From positions 17,682 through 81,681 of the forward strand of contig CACMUP010000005.1 of the NCBI GenBank assembly GCA_902616905.1: 64,000 bases of DNA, written 5' to 3'. The notes beneath the pieces were generated by a model, which was given only the letters and a program-made list of their open reading frames with translations, was not told the DNA's origin and did not search any database. The DNA is from an uncultured Bacteroidota bacterium (lineage in GTDB: Bacteria; Bacteroidota; Bacteroidia; Flavobacteriales; Flavobacteriaceae). A program made the translations under genes and the position numbers. Below, piece after piece: positions 45,828 to 58,418 of the stretch. Position 1 is the stretch's first letter. Every line of letters starts with the position of its first letter.

Positions 45828-47480
45828 TTAATTCATTAACTGTTTAGCGTGTGCAATAGCAGTATCAGTAATTTCGTTTCCTGATAACATCATTGCAATT
45901 TCATCGATTCGCTGTTTAGTATTTAAATAGTTCAGCTTGGTTAAAGACTTACCCCCTTCAATTTTTTTTTCAACCTTAAAATGATGATCACCCTTTGCAG
46001 CAACTTGTGGTAAATGTGTTATAGTAAATACTTGCATTGAAGATCCTAAATTAGCCATAATTTCAGCTATATTGTCTGAAATTTTTCCCGATACGCCAGT
46101 ATCAATCTCATCAAAAATAATTGTTGGTAATTTCTTAAATCGGGATAACAAAGTTTTTATTGCCAACATTATACGAGAAAGTTCACCACCTGAGGCTACT
46201 TTTTTTAAAATTTTAAAATCATGGCCTTTGTTTGCACTAAACTCAAATGAAAGTAGATCATTGCCATTGAAAAGAAAATCTTCAGTAGTTGTTAAGTTGA
46301 TTCTAAAATTAGCTTGATCCATTCCCATTTTAGATAAAAGTTTTTTTAATTCAATTTCTAAAACTGAAATTGCTTTCTTTCTATTTTCTGAAAGCTTTAC
46401 GCATTGGTCATTTAAATTAGTTTTTATTTTATTAATTTCTTGTTCAATAGAATGTAATTTATCATCAAGTTTTATTGAGTTTTGAAGAAAAGAATTAATT
46501 TCTTCTTTAATTAATAAAAGATCTTTTACAGATTCAACTTTATGTTTATAAAATAGTTTATTTAAGGTATCTATTTGTAATTTTAAGTTTTCCATTTTTT
46601 GAGGATCTACTTCTAAACTATCTAGCATAGTTTTATATTCCTCTAATATATCCTCCAATTCAATTGAAGATTCCTTAACTCTATTAAATAATTCTCCAAA
46701 TTGATTTGATTTATTAGATAAATCCAAAGTATTTTTTAGAAGATCTTTAAGTTGTTCAATTATTCCATAAGATTCAGCTTCTAGCAATTGAATTGACCTA
46801 GCTATTGAGGTTTGAATGAATTCTACATTATTCAAAATATTTAATTCATCTTCAAGTCTTTTTTCAATACCTGTTTCTAGATCAGTAGCTTCTAACTCCT
46901 CGTATAAATATTTTTTGTATTCATAATTATCACTAGACTTTTCTTTCATCGCTTTTATGGATAAAAACTCTTTATTTTTTTGATTATATAAGCGTAATTT
47001 TTTTTTATAACCCTCTAAAATCTTTTGATTACCTGCTAATGCATCTAATACTTGAAATTGATATTCATTTTTTAAAAGGGAGCCAGTGTCATTTTGCGAA
47101 TGAATATCTATGAGCTTTAAACTAACTTCTTCAAGAACATTCAAATTAACGGGGGTATCATTAATAAATGCTCTTGATTTACCTTTAGGTAAAATTTCAC
47201 GTCTTAAAATTGTCTCCTCTTGATAATCAATATTATTTTCATCAAATATATGTTTGAGATTATAAAAACTTATTTGAAATAATGCTTCAACAACACATTT
47301 CCTGGACATATCGTATAAACTTCCTAGATCAGCACGTTTTCCTAAAACTAAAGATAAACCCCCTAATAAAATTGATTTTCCAGCACCTGTCTCACCAGTA
47401 ATACATGTCATACCATCACTAAAATCAACCTCAAGGCAATCTATAAGTGCAAAATTTTTTATTTTAAGATTTTTTAACAA
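45828..47480 (-). CDS. recN: DNA repair protein RecN
   Basis: 550 residues. An SMC-like ATPase that acts in double-strand break repair. It begins LKIKNFALIDCLEVDF, with Walker A TCITGETGAGKSILLGGL (~30). Long coiled coils flank the middle (~150-380). The ABC signature is VASGGELSRIMLAIK (~425) and Walker B LPTIIFDEIDTGVSG (~450), then FTITHLPQVAAKGDHH. It is the last gene of the bamD-rpoZ-coaBC-DUF4835-recN string conserved in Flavobacteriia. Confidence 0.96.
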   Translation of the reverse strand: MLKNLKIKNFALIDCLEVDFSDGMTCITGETGAGKSILLGGLSLVLGKRADLGSLYDMSRKCVVEALFQISFYNLKHIFDENNIDYQEETILRREILPKGKSRAFINDTPVNLNVLEEVSLKLIDIHSQNDTGSLLKNEYQFQVLDALAGNQKILEGYKKKLRLYNQKNKEFLSIKAMKEKSSDNYEYKKYLYEELEATDLETGIEKRLEDELNILNNVEFIQTSIARSIQLLEAESYGIIEQLKDLLKNTLDLSNKSNQFGELFNRVKESSIELEDILEEYKTMLDSLEVDPQKMENLKLQIDTLNKLFYKHKVESVKDLLLIKEEINSFLQNSIKLDDKLHSIEQEINKIKTNLNDQCVKLSENRKKAISVLEIELKKLLSKMGMDQANFRINLTTTEDFLFNGNDLLSFEFSANKGHDFKILKKVASGGELSRIMLAIKTLLSRFKKLPTIIFDEIDTGVSGKISDNIAEIMANLGSSMQVFTITHLPQVAAKGDHHFKVEKKIEGGKSLTKLNYLNTKQRIDEIAMMLSGNEITDTAIAHAKQLMN

Positions 47481-47527
47481 GTTTAATAGTAAATTAATTC
47501 GTACCTAAATATATAAATATAAAAGAT

Positions 47528-48421
47528 TTATGCTTTGATTTGTTTCCATCTTGAACCAAAAAACGGAGCGATTTTTTTTAATATTTCCTCAGTTTCTTTA
47601 AAATCGACTTTTGGTCCGTCTTCAAAGAGATTCACAATTTCTTCAACTTTTGCATCAAAGAAAATTTGAAGTAAGAAAGCGTTAGGTCTTCTTTGGAATA
47701 AAGTTTTCAAGTTATTTAAGGCTTTCATTATTGATATTTTACCAGATAAAGGATCATTAACCATCGTATCTAACCCCTCTCTATGATAGATAAATAATGA
47801 CTGACGATATTCTCGGAATGTATTTGACCTTAGGGCATCTATAAGCCAAAATCTGTTTCTAATTCCATCAGATGGTTTCCAACCTTTTTGAGAAGTTGTT
47901 TGAGCTATATTAACTATTTGTCGTGCTTGATCAAAAAAAATGCTTCCACCATTTGGAGAGAAAGTTTCAGCATCCAATCCTAATATAACATATGCATAGA
48001 AACTAATAATGGAAATTAGATTTGATTCAAAGCTAGATTCATTAAAAAAGAGAGGTTGAAACTCTTGATATGAAAAGATAATGTCTTTATCTAAATAATT
48101 TAAAATTGGACTATTATAATTTGTATTAAAAATTGGTCTCTCAGATTGAACTTGAAGTGAAGCTTCAAATTTGTCATTGCTATAACCAGATAAGTTAAAT
48201 ACAAATGAGCAAGTAATTCTTTCTTGATTCAAAAAGTCTTTATTTGTCCATACTTGAGTATTTATAAATTCATTAAGAGCCCGTTCGAGTGTTTTAAAAA
48301 TTTGTTGATTTGTTTGATTAACTAGATCAGAATTTACTATTACTTGAGCATTTAATTCTTGTCCCCTTAAGTCAAATACTAAATGAAGAAAAATTAAATA
48401 AAGTAAAATTTGCATTTTCAT
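47528..48421 (-). CDS. DUF4835 family exported protein
   Basis: 297 residues. The N-terminus QILLYLIFLHLVFDLRGQ looks like a signal peptide, and mature ELNAQVIVNSDLVNQTNQQIF is the typical start of Bacteroidota DUF4835 proteins. A conserved FSPNGGSIFFDQARQIVN lies near residue 160 and GWKPSDG near 185. Probably periplasmic or outer-membrane linked. The function is not established. It overlaps coaBC by 4 bases, which keeps it in one operon with rpoZ and recN. Confidence 0.88.
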   Translation of the reverse strand: MKMQILLYLIFLHLVFDLRGQELNAQVIVNSDLVNQTNQQIFKTLERALNEFINTQVWTNKDFLNQERITCSFVFNLSGYSNDKFEASLQVQSERPIFNTNYNSPILNYLDKDIIFSYQEFQPLFFNESSFESNLISIISFYAYVILGLDAETFSPNGGSIFFDQARQIVNIAQTTSQKGWKPSDGIRNRFWLIDALRSNTFREYRQSLFIYHREGLDTMVNDPLSGKISIMKALNNLKTLFQRRPNAFLLQIFFDAKVEEIVNLFEDGPKVDFKETEEILKKIAPFFGSRWKQIKA

Positions 48422-49623
48422 AATGACAAAATTTGATCAAAAATAATCTTTGCGCACTCTAATTTTGATTTTAAGGGATATGATTTCAAATCAAAATCAG
48501 AACCTCTTATAAAAGTAATTTTATTTGTATTATGAGAAAATCCAGAGCCATGATCCTTAAGTGAATTCAAGACGATTCCATCAAGATTTTTATTTTTTAT
48601 TTTTAATATTGCATTTTCAATTTCTTGCTCTGTTTCTAAAGCAAAGCCTATCAAAAGTTGATTTATTTTATTTTTACCCATATAAGCCAATATATCTATT
48701 GTAGGCTCAAATTTGAAAATAATCTCATTTTCATCTTTTTTGATCTTATGCTTATTTGTATACTTTGGCTTGAAATCAGAAACAGCCGCAGCTGCAATTG
48801 CTATATCAACATTTGCATAATATCTTTTTAAAGTTTGAAACATTTCATCTGAGGTTGTAACTTTATGAAGCTTAACTAATGGAAGATCTATGCACTCATT
48901 TGAAGGCCCACTAATCAATATTACTTTTGCACCTAAACTAGATGCAATTCTAGCCAATGAAAATCCCATTTTACCTGATGAATTATTTCCAATAAATCGG
49001 ATAGGGTCTAAAGATTCGTATGTAGGTCCTGCAGTTATCAGAACCGTTTGATCTTTTAATGGTTGTTTTGGATGAAAATAACCAATTATATAATTAATTA
49101 TTTCTTCGGGTTCAAGCATTCTCCCTTTACCTTCTAAACCACTCGCCAATTTGCCCTCACCAACGGGGAGAACATGATTTCCAAAAGAATTTAGAGTAGA
49201 TAAATTTTTTTGATTAGATGGATGAGCGTACATATCTAGATCCATAGCTGGAGCAATAAATACTGGAGATTTGGATGAAAAATAAACTGCTAATAATAAA
49301 TTATTACAAATTCCATTGGCCATCGATGATATGGTTTTTGATGTTGCTGGTGCTATAAGATATATATCTGACCACATTGCCAATTCTACATGATCATTCC
49401 AAATTGGGTTATCAAGATCCGTTGCTATAAAAGAAGATAATACAGGATTCTTTGTGAGAGTTGATAAAGTTAATGGAGTCACAAAATCTTTTGAAGTTGG
49501 TGTCATAACAACACGAACTTCTGCTCCATGTTTAATTAATTGTCTAACAATTAAAGGTGTTTTATAAGCGGCTATACCACCGGAAATTCCGAGTAGAATC
49601 TTTTTACCACTTAATAAATTCAT
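48418..49623 (-). CDS. coaBC: Phosphopantothenoylcysteine decarboxylase / phosphopantothenate-cysteine ligase
   Basis: 401 residues, full bifunctional length. Two CoA synthesis steps: ligation of cysteine to phosphopantothenate (C-terminal CoaB) and FMN-dependent decarboxylation (N-terminal CoaC). CoaC starts KKILLGISGGIAAYKTPLIV, with catalytic His in NDHVELAMWSD (~75) and PAMDLDMYAHPS. CoaB has VLITAGPTYESLDPIRFIGN (~195), SGKMGFSLA and AAAVSDFKPKY (~285). It starts 1 bp after the rpoZ stop. Confidence 0.96.
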   Translation of the reverse strand: MNLLSGKKILLGISGGIAAYKTPLIVRQLIKHGAEVRVVMTPTSKDFVTPLTLSTLTKNPVLSSFIATDLDNPIWNDHVELAMWSDIYLIAPATSKTISSMANGICNNLLLAVYFSSKSPVFIAPAMDLDMYAHPSNQKNLSTLNSFGNHVLPVGEGKLASGLEGKGRMLEPEEIINYIIGYFHPKQPLKDQTVLITAGPTYESLDPIRFIGNNSSGKMGFSLARIASSLGAKVILISGPSNECIDLPLVKLHKVTTSDEMFQTLKRYYANVDIAIAAAAVSDFKPKYTNKHKIKKDENEIIFKFEPTIDILAYMGKNKINQLLIGFALETEQEIENAILKIKNKNLDGIVLNSLKDHGSGFSHNTNKITFIRGSDFDLKSYPLKSKLECAKIIFDQILSL

Positions 49624-49624
49624 T

Positions 49625-49954
49625 TTATGAATTTGAATCGTCTGTTTGACGCGAATATATTTTGTTATTTAACCACTCTTCAATAGCCATTGCTTGTGGT
49701 TTAGGGAGCCTTTCGTAAAATCTCGATACTTCTATTTGTTCCTTATTTTCAAAAATTTCTTCTAGGCTATCGTTATGCGTTGCAAATTCATCCAACTTTT
49801 CATGTAGCTCTTTTTTAATATCTAAGTTTATTTGTTGTGAACGTTTTGCTATTATTGATAATGCTTCATATATATTTCCTGTGGAAGCTTCAATTTCGTT
49901 GCGATCATATGTCTTAGAAGTATTTGCCGCTTTTGATTCTCGGTATTTAGTCAT
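49625..49954 (-). CDS. rpoZ: RNA polymerase omega-like subunit, Bacteroidota type
   Basis: 109 residues. NEIEASTGNIYEALSIIAKRSQQIN matches the RpoZ/Rpb6-like core, in which a helix binds the C-terminus of beta-prime. LEEIFENKEQIEVSRFYERLPKPQAM is typical of the Flavobacteriia version. The N-terminal segment (TKYRESKAANTSKTYDR) is variable. Its place between bamD and coaBC supports the call. Confidence 0.9.
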   Translation of the reverse strand: MTKYRESKAANTSKTYDRNEIEASTGNIYEALSIIAKRSQQINLDIKKELHEKLDEFATHNDSLEEIFENKEQIEVSRFYERLPKPQAMAIEEWLNNKIYSRQTDDSNS

Positions 49955-49981
49955 AATTTTTTATTCAGGGATTATATAATT

Positions 49982-50782
49982 TTAAATTAATTTTTTTAAT
50001 TCGCTATTTACATTATTCATTTTTCTATTTAAATCTTCCAAAAAAGGAGTCTCAGGGTAATATTTCAAAATTAAATCATATTCTTTTTGTAATTCTTTAA
50101 GTCTTTGCTCTTTTTTTGAATAGATGCTATTAATACCAATTTGATATAAAGATAAAAACTTAGTATATAAAGATTCTTCTCTAAATTTTGTCCCAGGAAA
50201 ACTTGCAATAAAATTATCATTAGCCTTTATAGAGGCCTTGTAATCTCGAATAGTATAATATTGTTTGGCTATTTCAAAATCTTTTTTTTCTAATTTTTCT
50301 TGGAGTTCAGATATCATTTGGTTTGCTTCTGGGGTAAATTCAGAATTTGGATATAGGTTTATAAAAACCTGAAGTTTTTCAATTGCAGTATATGTATCTT
50401 CTTGATCTAAACTGTATGTTGGGGACTGAAAATAATAATTTTTCGCAGCTTTAAAAGAAGCTTCCTGGATACGTTCACTATCAGGGTAAGATTTTACAAA
50501 ATTTTCGTATTGATAAGCTGCTAGACTGTATCTTTTTGTTTGCATGTAAGTTTCTGCAAAGAAAAAAATAATTCTTTGAGCTTGTGGTCTTCCTCTATAC
50601 TTCGGAATGATTTGTTCAAAAAGACGATTCGCTTGTCTATATTCTCCGTTATTGTAATATTTCTCAGCCTGCTTGTATTTTTCTGATATATCATCGCTAT
50701 TTAACAATTTTTGGTATTCACTACAAGAGGTAAATAAAGTAATCAAATTAAAAATTAAACCTATAATTGCTTGATATTTCAT
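49982..50782 (-). CDS. bamD: Outer membrane assembly lipoprotein BamD
   Basis: 266 residues. Essential TPR lipoprotein of the BAM complex that inserts outer-membrane beta barrels. Signal peptide with a lipobox ending LFTSC (Cys ~20) and Ser after it. EKYKQAEKYYNNGEYRQANRLFEQII is the first TPR, then AAYQYENFVKSYPDSERIQEA and INLYPNSEFTPEA. Normal length. First gene of the bamD-rpoZ-coaBC-DUF4835-recN cluster. Confidence 0.93.
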   Translation of the reverse strand: MKYQAIIGLIFNLITLFTSCSEYQKLLNSDDISEKYKQAEKYYNNGEYRQANRLFEQIIPKYRGRPQAQRIIFFFAETYMQTKRYSLAAYQYENFVKSYPDSERIQEASFKAAKNYYFQSPTYSLDQEDTYTAIEKLQVFINLYPNSEFTPEANQMISELQEKLEKKDFEIAKQYYTIRDYKASIKANDNFIASFPGTKFREESLYTKFLSLYQIGINSIYSKKEQRLKELQKEYDLILKYYPETPFLEDLNRKMNNVNSELKKLI

Positions 50783-50786
50783 TTTG

Positions 50787-50794
50787 CAAAAATA
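50787..50794 (-). promoter_or_regulatory. -7-like element immediately before bamD
   Basis: The minus strand reads TATTTTTG, matching TAnnTTTG, only 4 bp before the bamD ATG. If used, the mRNA would be leaderless. No TTG at -33, so evidence is limited. Confidence 0.35.
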
Positions 50795-50834
50795 ATAATT
50801 ATCATTAATTAAGAAAATTTAAATCCTGCAATGA

Positions 50835-51722
50835 TTATTTCAAAGAAAAAATATCATTTTCGAGTATTTTTTTCATATGATTAATTAAGTCACTAGATGC
50901 ATTTACGAGTGGAAGTCTGACTTGATTCGAGCAGAGTCCCATAATACCCATAAGACCCTTTATTCCTACTGGGTTTCCTTCGTCAGAGAGGGTTTGAATA
51001 ATATCAAATAATTTATAATGTAATTGATATGCCATGCTAAGATTACCTTTTTCAACGTATTCGAAAATTTTTATTAAAGGGCCAGGTAGTGCATTACCTA
51101 AAACAGAAATAGTCCCAACTGCACCTGCGAGTAACATAGGTAATGTTAATGCATCATCTCCCGATATTACTTGTATATTTCTAGGAGCCGATTTAATTAT
51201 TTTTTGTGCTTCAAAAAGGTCACCTGTCGCATCTTTTATTGCAATGATATTTTTATAGTTTTTAGTTAATCTAATAAAAGTGTCTGATTTAATATTACTT
51301 CCTGTTCTATGGGGGACATTATAAACAATAATTGGTAAACTACTGACTTCAGCAATTTTTGCATAATGATGATAAATACCTTCCTGAGAAGGTTTATTAT
51401 AATATGGTGAGACCGAAAGAATACCTTGAAATGGGCTTAAATCAGTTGATTTTATCTCAGAAATTACCTTATAAGTGTTGTTACCTCCTATTCCAACTAC
51501 TAAGGGGACTCTATTTTTATTAGACTCAACTACAATTTTAATAATCTCCTTTTTCTCATGATCATCTAGACATACAACTTCTGCTGTTGTTCCTAATAAT
51601 ACTAAGTAGTTAGCACCTCCAGAAATTATGTTTTCAACAATCCTTGGTATAGAATTGTAGTCTATTTTTCCATTTTTTAAAAATGGTGTTACTAAAGCAA
51701 CTCCTAAACCATTAAAATTCAT
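50835..51722 (-). CDS. dapA: 4-hydroxy-tetrahydrodipicolinate synthase
   Basis: 295 residues. Condenses pyruvate and aspartate semialdehyde at the branch to lysine and diaminopimelate. GLGVALVTPFLKNGKIDY is the start, VLLGTTAEVVCLDDHEK (~43) binds substrate, Tyr in YNVPHRTGSN (~133) and the Schiff-base Lys in IIAIKDATGD (~163) are present. It competes with thrA for aspartate semialdehyde. dapF is at 61 kb. It ends 52 bp before bamD and begins 4 bp after the DUF6913-like gene. Confidence 0.96.
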   Translation of the reverse strand: MNFNGLGVALVTPFLKNGKIDYNSIPRIVENIISGGANYLVLLGTTAEVVCLDDHEKKEIIKIVVESNKNRVPLVVGIGGNNTYKVISEIKSTDLSPFQGILSVSPYYNKPSQEGIYHHYAKIAEVSSLPIIVYNVPHRTGSNIKSDTFIRLTKNYKNIIAIKDATGDLFEAQKIIKSAPRNIQVISGDDALTLPMLLAGAVGTISVLGNALPGPLIKIFEYVEKGNLSMAYQLHYKLFDIIQTLSDEGNPVGIKGLMGIMGLCSNQVRLPLVNASSDLINHMKKILENDIFSLK

Positions 51723-51726
51723 TTTT

Positions 51727-52248
51727 TTATTTTATAAAAGAGTTTAAATAATTCATAGATTCAGATAAAAAAGTCTTTTTCTCATTTAAACCAAAATTAA
51801 AAACTATATCATTTATGTGGGGGTTCGCTTTCGAAAAACCTATACGTAATTTCGAATAACATCTTGTACTAATCAATTCGGAAAGTATTTCTTTTTGATC
51901 AAAAAAATTTACAAGTAAATCAAATTTCTTATTGAAAAAATAATTTTTCTGATTTTTTATGTTCCCAGTCATTGAAATTTCGTCTTTAGAAATGTAAATT
52001 CTCCTTTTAAATTTAGTTTCAATTAAATTAATTTTATTTTGATTTAAGATAATGATAAACACGTTGTTAATTGAAATTTTTAAATTCTTAGCAAATAATA
52101 ATAAAAAATTCTCGTCAAAATCATTTTCAAAAACAATTATGAGTAATGATTTAAAAGAAGTAATTTTTTTTTTCTTTTGATTTTGTAGTGTTTTTAAACT
52201 TTTATTTAGTTTAAAACCTAGTAATATATTTTTAAATAAATCAATCAT
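51727..52248 (-). CDS. DUF6913-like protein of unknown function
   Basis: 173 residues, without signal peptide. Lys- and Asn-rich with regularly spaced hydrophobic strands: SLLIIVFENDFDENFLLLF (~33-52), VFIIILNQNKINLI (~63), FDLLVNFFDQKEI (~108), and a C-terminal SKLRIGFSKANPHINDIVF (~130). It resembles the Flavobacteriia family that sits upstream of dapA, annotated DUF6913. The fold suggests an alpha/beta domain. Role unknown. It is probably cotranscribed with dapA. Confidence 0.65.
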   Translation of the reverse strand: MIDLFKNILLGFKLNKSLKTLQNQKKKKITSFKSLLIIVFENDFDENFLLLFAKNLKISINNVFIIILNQNKINLIETKFKRRIYISKDEISMTGNIKNQKNYFFNKKFDLLVNFFDQKEILSELISTRCYSKLRIGFSKANPHINDIVFNFGLNEKKTFLSESMNYLNSFIK

Positions 52249-52312
52249 TAGATAAAATTAAATAAACTTTAGTTGTTGCCGTAAAAAACAAGTATTTGGA
52301 TTATTTTTACTA

Positions 52313-55199
<2,887 letters not shown>

Positions 55200-55341
55200 T
55201 TTGAAATTAATATCAAAAAAGTAAAATAATTAAAAAATTTAAACCCAAAATATAAATAATAACTTAAGAACTTTAAATACTATATTTTGTGCTAATTTTA
55301 CTTTCATATTTAAACTAAAATAGATAAAAATTTATTTAAAC

Positions 55342-55349
55342 TAAGTTTG
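55342..55349 (+). promoter_or_regulatory. -7-like element at the ribD start
   Basis: TAAGTTTG matches TAnnTTTG. It ends 2 bp before the TTG at 55352 and 29 bp before the ATG at 55379, which makes the ribD start ambiguous. No -33 TTG seen. Confidence 0.35.
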
Positions 55350-55351
55350 CT

Positions 55352-56395
55352 TTGAGTCCTCATAATGATAAACTTTTCATGCAAAGGTGTCTAAATTTGG
55401 CTGAAAATGGTCTTGGAAAAACTTATCCAAATCCTCTAGTTGGTTCTGTTATTGTATATAAAAACAAAATAATCGGAGAGGGATGGCATCATCAAGCAGG
55501 ATCCCCTCATGCTGAAATTAACGCAATAAAAAGTGTTAAAGATAAATCACTACTTCAATATTCTACTCTTTATGTAAATTTAGAACCCTGTTCACATGAA
55601 GGAAAAACACCACCATGTGTAAATGCAATAAAAAAATACAAAATACCTAAAGTAGTTCTAAGTTCAATTGATCCAAATCCAAAAGTAGCAGGTAATGGTA
55701 TTAGAATTTTAAAAGATAGTGGTTGCGAAGTAAAGCAATCTGTACTAGAAGAAAAATCAAAATTTATCAATAGAAGATTTTTCACATATCATCAAAAAAA
55801 ACGTCCATTTGTAATTTTAAAATGGGCTCAAACTATCGATAATTATATCTCTCCAAAACACAAAGAAAAAAGTGAAAATAAAATTTTCTGGATTTCAAAT
55901 GATAAATCAATACAAAAAACTCACCAATGGCGAAGTGAAGAATCAGCTATCCTCGTCGGTGTGCAAACTGTTATAAATGATAATCCAAATCTTACAACAA
56001 GAAAATGGGCAGGTAATAACCCTACACGATTAATACTTGACCCTAATAACAGAATCCCAAAAAATTCAAATCTTTATAACGATAAACAGAAAACTATATT
56101 ATTTAATAAAAAAACGATTAGAAGTGAAAATCCATTAAAAAATCATGTCTTATTACAACCATTTAACTTAAAATCTTTTTTTAATTACTGCTATCAAAAA
56201 GAGATTCAATCTATAATTGTTGAAGGGGGGAGAAAAACACTTCAAAATTTTATCGACAAAGGATATTGGGATGAAGCCAGAGTTTTTACATCAAATAAAA
56301 AATTAGAACAAGGTATACCCTCTCCTAAATTTGTCTATGAAAAAATAAAATCAATTTCTATTTTGGATGATAAATTAGATTATTATTTCAATTAA
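55352..56395 (+). CDS. ribD: Bifunctional riboflavin deaminase/reductase RibD
   Basis: 347 residues with the TTG at 55352; an ATG at 55379 would remove nine residues. It performs the deaminase and reductase steps from the GTP-derived pyrimidine to the ribitylaminouracil. FMQRCLNLAENGLGKTYPNP and VGSVIV open the deaminase; zinc ligands are in SPHAEINAI (~53) and LEPCSHEGKTPPCVNAI (~75). The reductase domain has KWAQTIDNYIS (~158), GVQTVINDNPNLTTR and IIVEGGRKTLQNF. Comparison with E. coli, where the residue aligned to the ATG is internal, favours the upstream TTG. Stop overlaps the convergent thioesterase by 8 bases. Confidence 0.93.
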   Translation: MSPHNDKLFMQRCLNLAENGLGKTYPNPLVGSVIVYKNKIIGEGWHHQAGSPHAEINAIKSVKDKSLLQYSTLYVNLEPCSHEGKTPPCVNAIKKYKIPKVVLSSIDPNPKVAGNGIRILKDSGCEVKQSVLEEKSKFINRRFFTYHQKKRPFVILKWAQTIDNYISPKHKEKSENKIFWISNDKSIQKTHQWRSEESAILVGVQTVINDNPNLTTRKWAGNNPTRLILDPNNRIPKNSNLYNDKQKTILFNKKTIRSENPLKNHVLLQPFNLKSFFNYCYQKEIQSIIVEGGRKTLQNFIDKGYWDEARVFTSNKKLEQGIPSPKFVYEKIKSISILDDKLDYYFN

Positions 56396-56783
56396 ATTTT
56401 TCCAACAAAAATTTTGGACATCTCATTGGAAGTTTTGTTTTTGGCGACAAAAAAGCAAGTGATGTAAATCCCACACTAATTAACTCTTTTTTTTGATTTA
56501 AAATTTTATAATCGAAATCTAATGTTGCTTTTGGCTTTTTTTTTAAGATTACAGTAACGTTAAAGATGTCCCCAAAAATTAGAGGCTTGATGTATTTTAA
56601 TGATGCGCTAACTACAGGCATTAAAATACCCTGACTTTCCATCTCTGCGTAGGAAATTTTTAAATATGATAGCCATTCAAGTCTAGCTAATTCAAAATAT
56701 TTTAAATAATTACTGTGATGAACAAAATGCATTTGGTCAGTTTCACAATATCTTACTTTTATTAGTTCCGTAGTAAATTTCAT
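56388..56783 (-). CDS. YbgC/FadM-type acyl-CoA thioesterase
   Basis: 131 residues, a single hot-dog fold. VRYCETDQMHFVHHSNYLKYFELARLEWL contains the D-Q-M-x-x-V-x-H pattern of 4-hydroxybenzoyl-CoA-type thioesterases (short motif TDQMHFVHH, ~16-24). YIKPLIFGDIFNVTV and DFDYKIL continue the fold. Specific acyl-CoA not known. It is divergent from dnaA across 196 bp, and converges on ribD. Confidence 0.88.
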   Translation of the reverse strand: MKFTTELIKVRYCETDQMHFVHHSNYLKYFELARLEWLSYLKISYAEMESQGILMPVVSASLKYIKPLIFGDIFNVTVILKKKPKATLDFDYKILNQKKELISVGFTSLAFLSPKTKLPMRCPKFLLEKFN

Positions 56784-56979
56784 TTAATAAATAGTAATAA
56801 AAAAATGCAGTAAATATATTTTTAGATAAACAAAATTGTTCTTTCAGAATATCTAAAAAAAAAACTTAAAATTCAATAGCAAAATCATTTTTTTTTTAAA
56901 ATATTTTAATTAATATTTGTTATGTATTCTTACAGTACAAACAAACCATAATTTAGAACTATTTAAGAACATAGATTAA

Positions 56980-58407
56980 ATGAACATTAACGCCTCGTCT
57001 GTTTGGGATAATTGTCTTTCCTTCATAAAAGACAACATACAACCCCAAGCATTTAAAACTTGGTTTTTACCTATAAAACCGGTTAAACTGAATGGCAATG
57101 TTTTAAGCATCGAGGTACCAAGCAAATTTTTTTATGAATGGTTGGAAGAACACTATGTTAAACTTTTAAAAACAGCATTGTATAAAGAATTAGGTAATGA
57201 AGCCAGATTAATATATTCTATTAGAATGGAAAATACCTTGGGAAATAAGACCCCTTTCACAGAGAGTCTACCAAGTAGCAACAGATCTGTATTACTTCCT
57301 CAGGATGTTGATGCTCCACTGAACTCAAATACAACTGAATTAAGAAATCCATTTGTAATTCCTGGTATTAAAAACTTACAAATTGAATCTCAATTAAATC
57401 CAAACTATAACTTTGATAACTTCTTAGAAGGTGACTCGAACAGATTAGCAAGGTCTGCTGCTTTGGCAGTTGCAAATAAACCGGGTGGCACATCTTTTAA
57501 TCCTTTATTGATATTCGGTGGAGTTGGGTTGGGAAAAACACATTTAGCACATGCTATAGGAGTAGAAATAAAGGAAAAATATCAAGATAAAACTGTTTTA
57601 TACATAGCTGCTGAAAAATTCACTCAACAATATATCGATGCAGTCAAAAAAAATACCAGAAATGATTTTATACATTTTTATCAATTGCTTGATGTTTTGA
57701 TAATAGACGACGTTCAATTCTTATCAGGTAAAACAGGAACCCAGGATGTATTCTTTCATATCTTCAATCACTTGCATCAAAATGGTAAGCAGGTTATTCT
57801 TACCTCAGATAAAGCCCCGGTAGATATGCAAGATATTGAACAAAGATTGCTTTCAAGGTTTAAATGGGGCCTTTCAGCAGAATTACAACTTCCAAACTAC
57901 GAAACACGTATATCAATACTAAAAAATAAATTATATAGAGATGGTGTTAGTATAAATGACCATATTGTGGAATATGTAGCTAAAAATATAAAGACCAATG
58001 TACGTGAATTAGAAGGAGCAATAATATCTTTAATCGCACAATCATCTTTTAATAAAGTTGAAATTACTCAAGAATTAGCACAGGACGTGGTGATGAAATT
58101 TGTAAAAAACACAAAAAGAGAAGTTTCAATTGATTACATCCAAAAAGTAGTTTCTGATTATTTTCAAATGGATATTGAAACACTTCAATCGAAAACAAGG
58201 AGAAGACATATTGTTCAGGCACGTCAGCTAGCAATGTATTTTGCAAAAAAATTCACCAAAGCATCTTTAGCTAGTATTGGAAATCAAATTGGTAAAAGAG
58301 ATCATGCCACAGTTTTACATGCTTGTAAAACTGTAGATAATCTGACTTTTACTGATAAACAATTTCGAAAATATGTTGAAGACTTAAGCCAAAAATTAAC
58401 ACTATAA
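56980..58407 (+). CDS. dnaA: Chromosomal replication initiator DnaA
   Basis: 475 residues. Binds DnaA boxes and melts oriC. Domain I (~1-85, SSVWDNCLSFIKDNIQPQAFKTWF) is followed by a linker and the AAA+ domain with Walker A FGGVGLGKTHLAHAIG (~180) and Walker B VLIIDDVQFLSG (~240). Domain IV includes the signature KRDHATVLHACKTVDNL (~437). I saw no cluster of TTATCCACA boxes within the window, so oriC is not placed here. As often in Bacteroidota, dnaA is not next to dnaN. Confidence 0.97.
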   Translation: MNINASSVWDNCLSFIKDNIQPQAFKTWFLPIKPVKLNGNVLSIEVPSKFFYEWLEEHYVKLLKTALYKELGNEARLIYSIRMENTLGNKTPFTESLPSSNRSVLLPQDVDAPLNSNTTELRNPFVIPGIKNLQIESQLNPNYNFDNFLEGDSNRLARSAALAVANKPGGTSFNPLLIFGGVGLGKTHLAHAIGVEIKEKYQDKTVLYIAAEKFTQQYIDAVKKNTRNDFIHFYQLLDVLIIDDVQFLSGKTGTQDVFFHIFNHLHQNGKQVILTSDKAPVDMQDIEQRLLSRFKWGLSAELQLPNYETRISILKNKLYRDGVSINDHIVEYVAKNIKTNVRELEGAIISLIAQSSFNKVEITQELAQDVVMKFVKNTKREVSIDYIQKVVSDYFQMDIETLQSKTRRRHIVQARQLAMYFAKKFTKASLASIGNQIGKRDHATVLHACKTVDNLTFTDKQFRKYVEDLSQKLTL

Positions 58408-58418
58408 TTTTTTTTTCT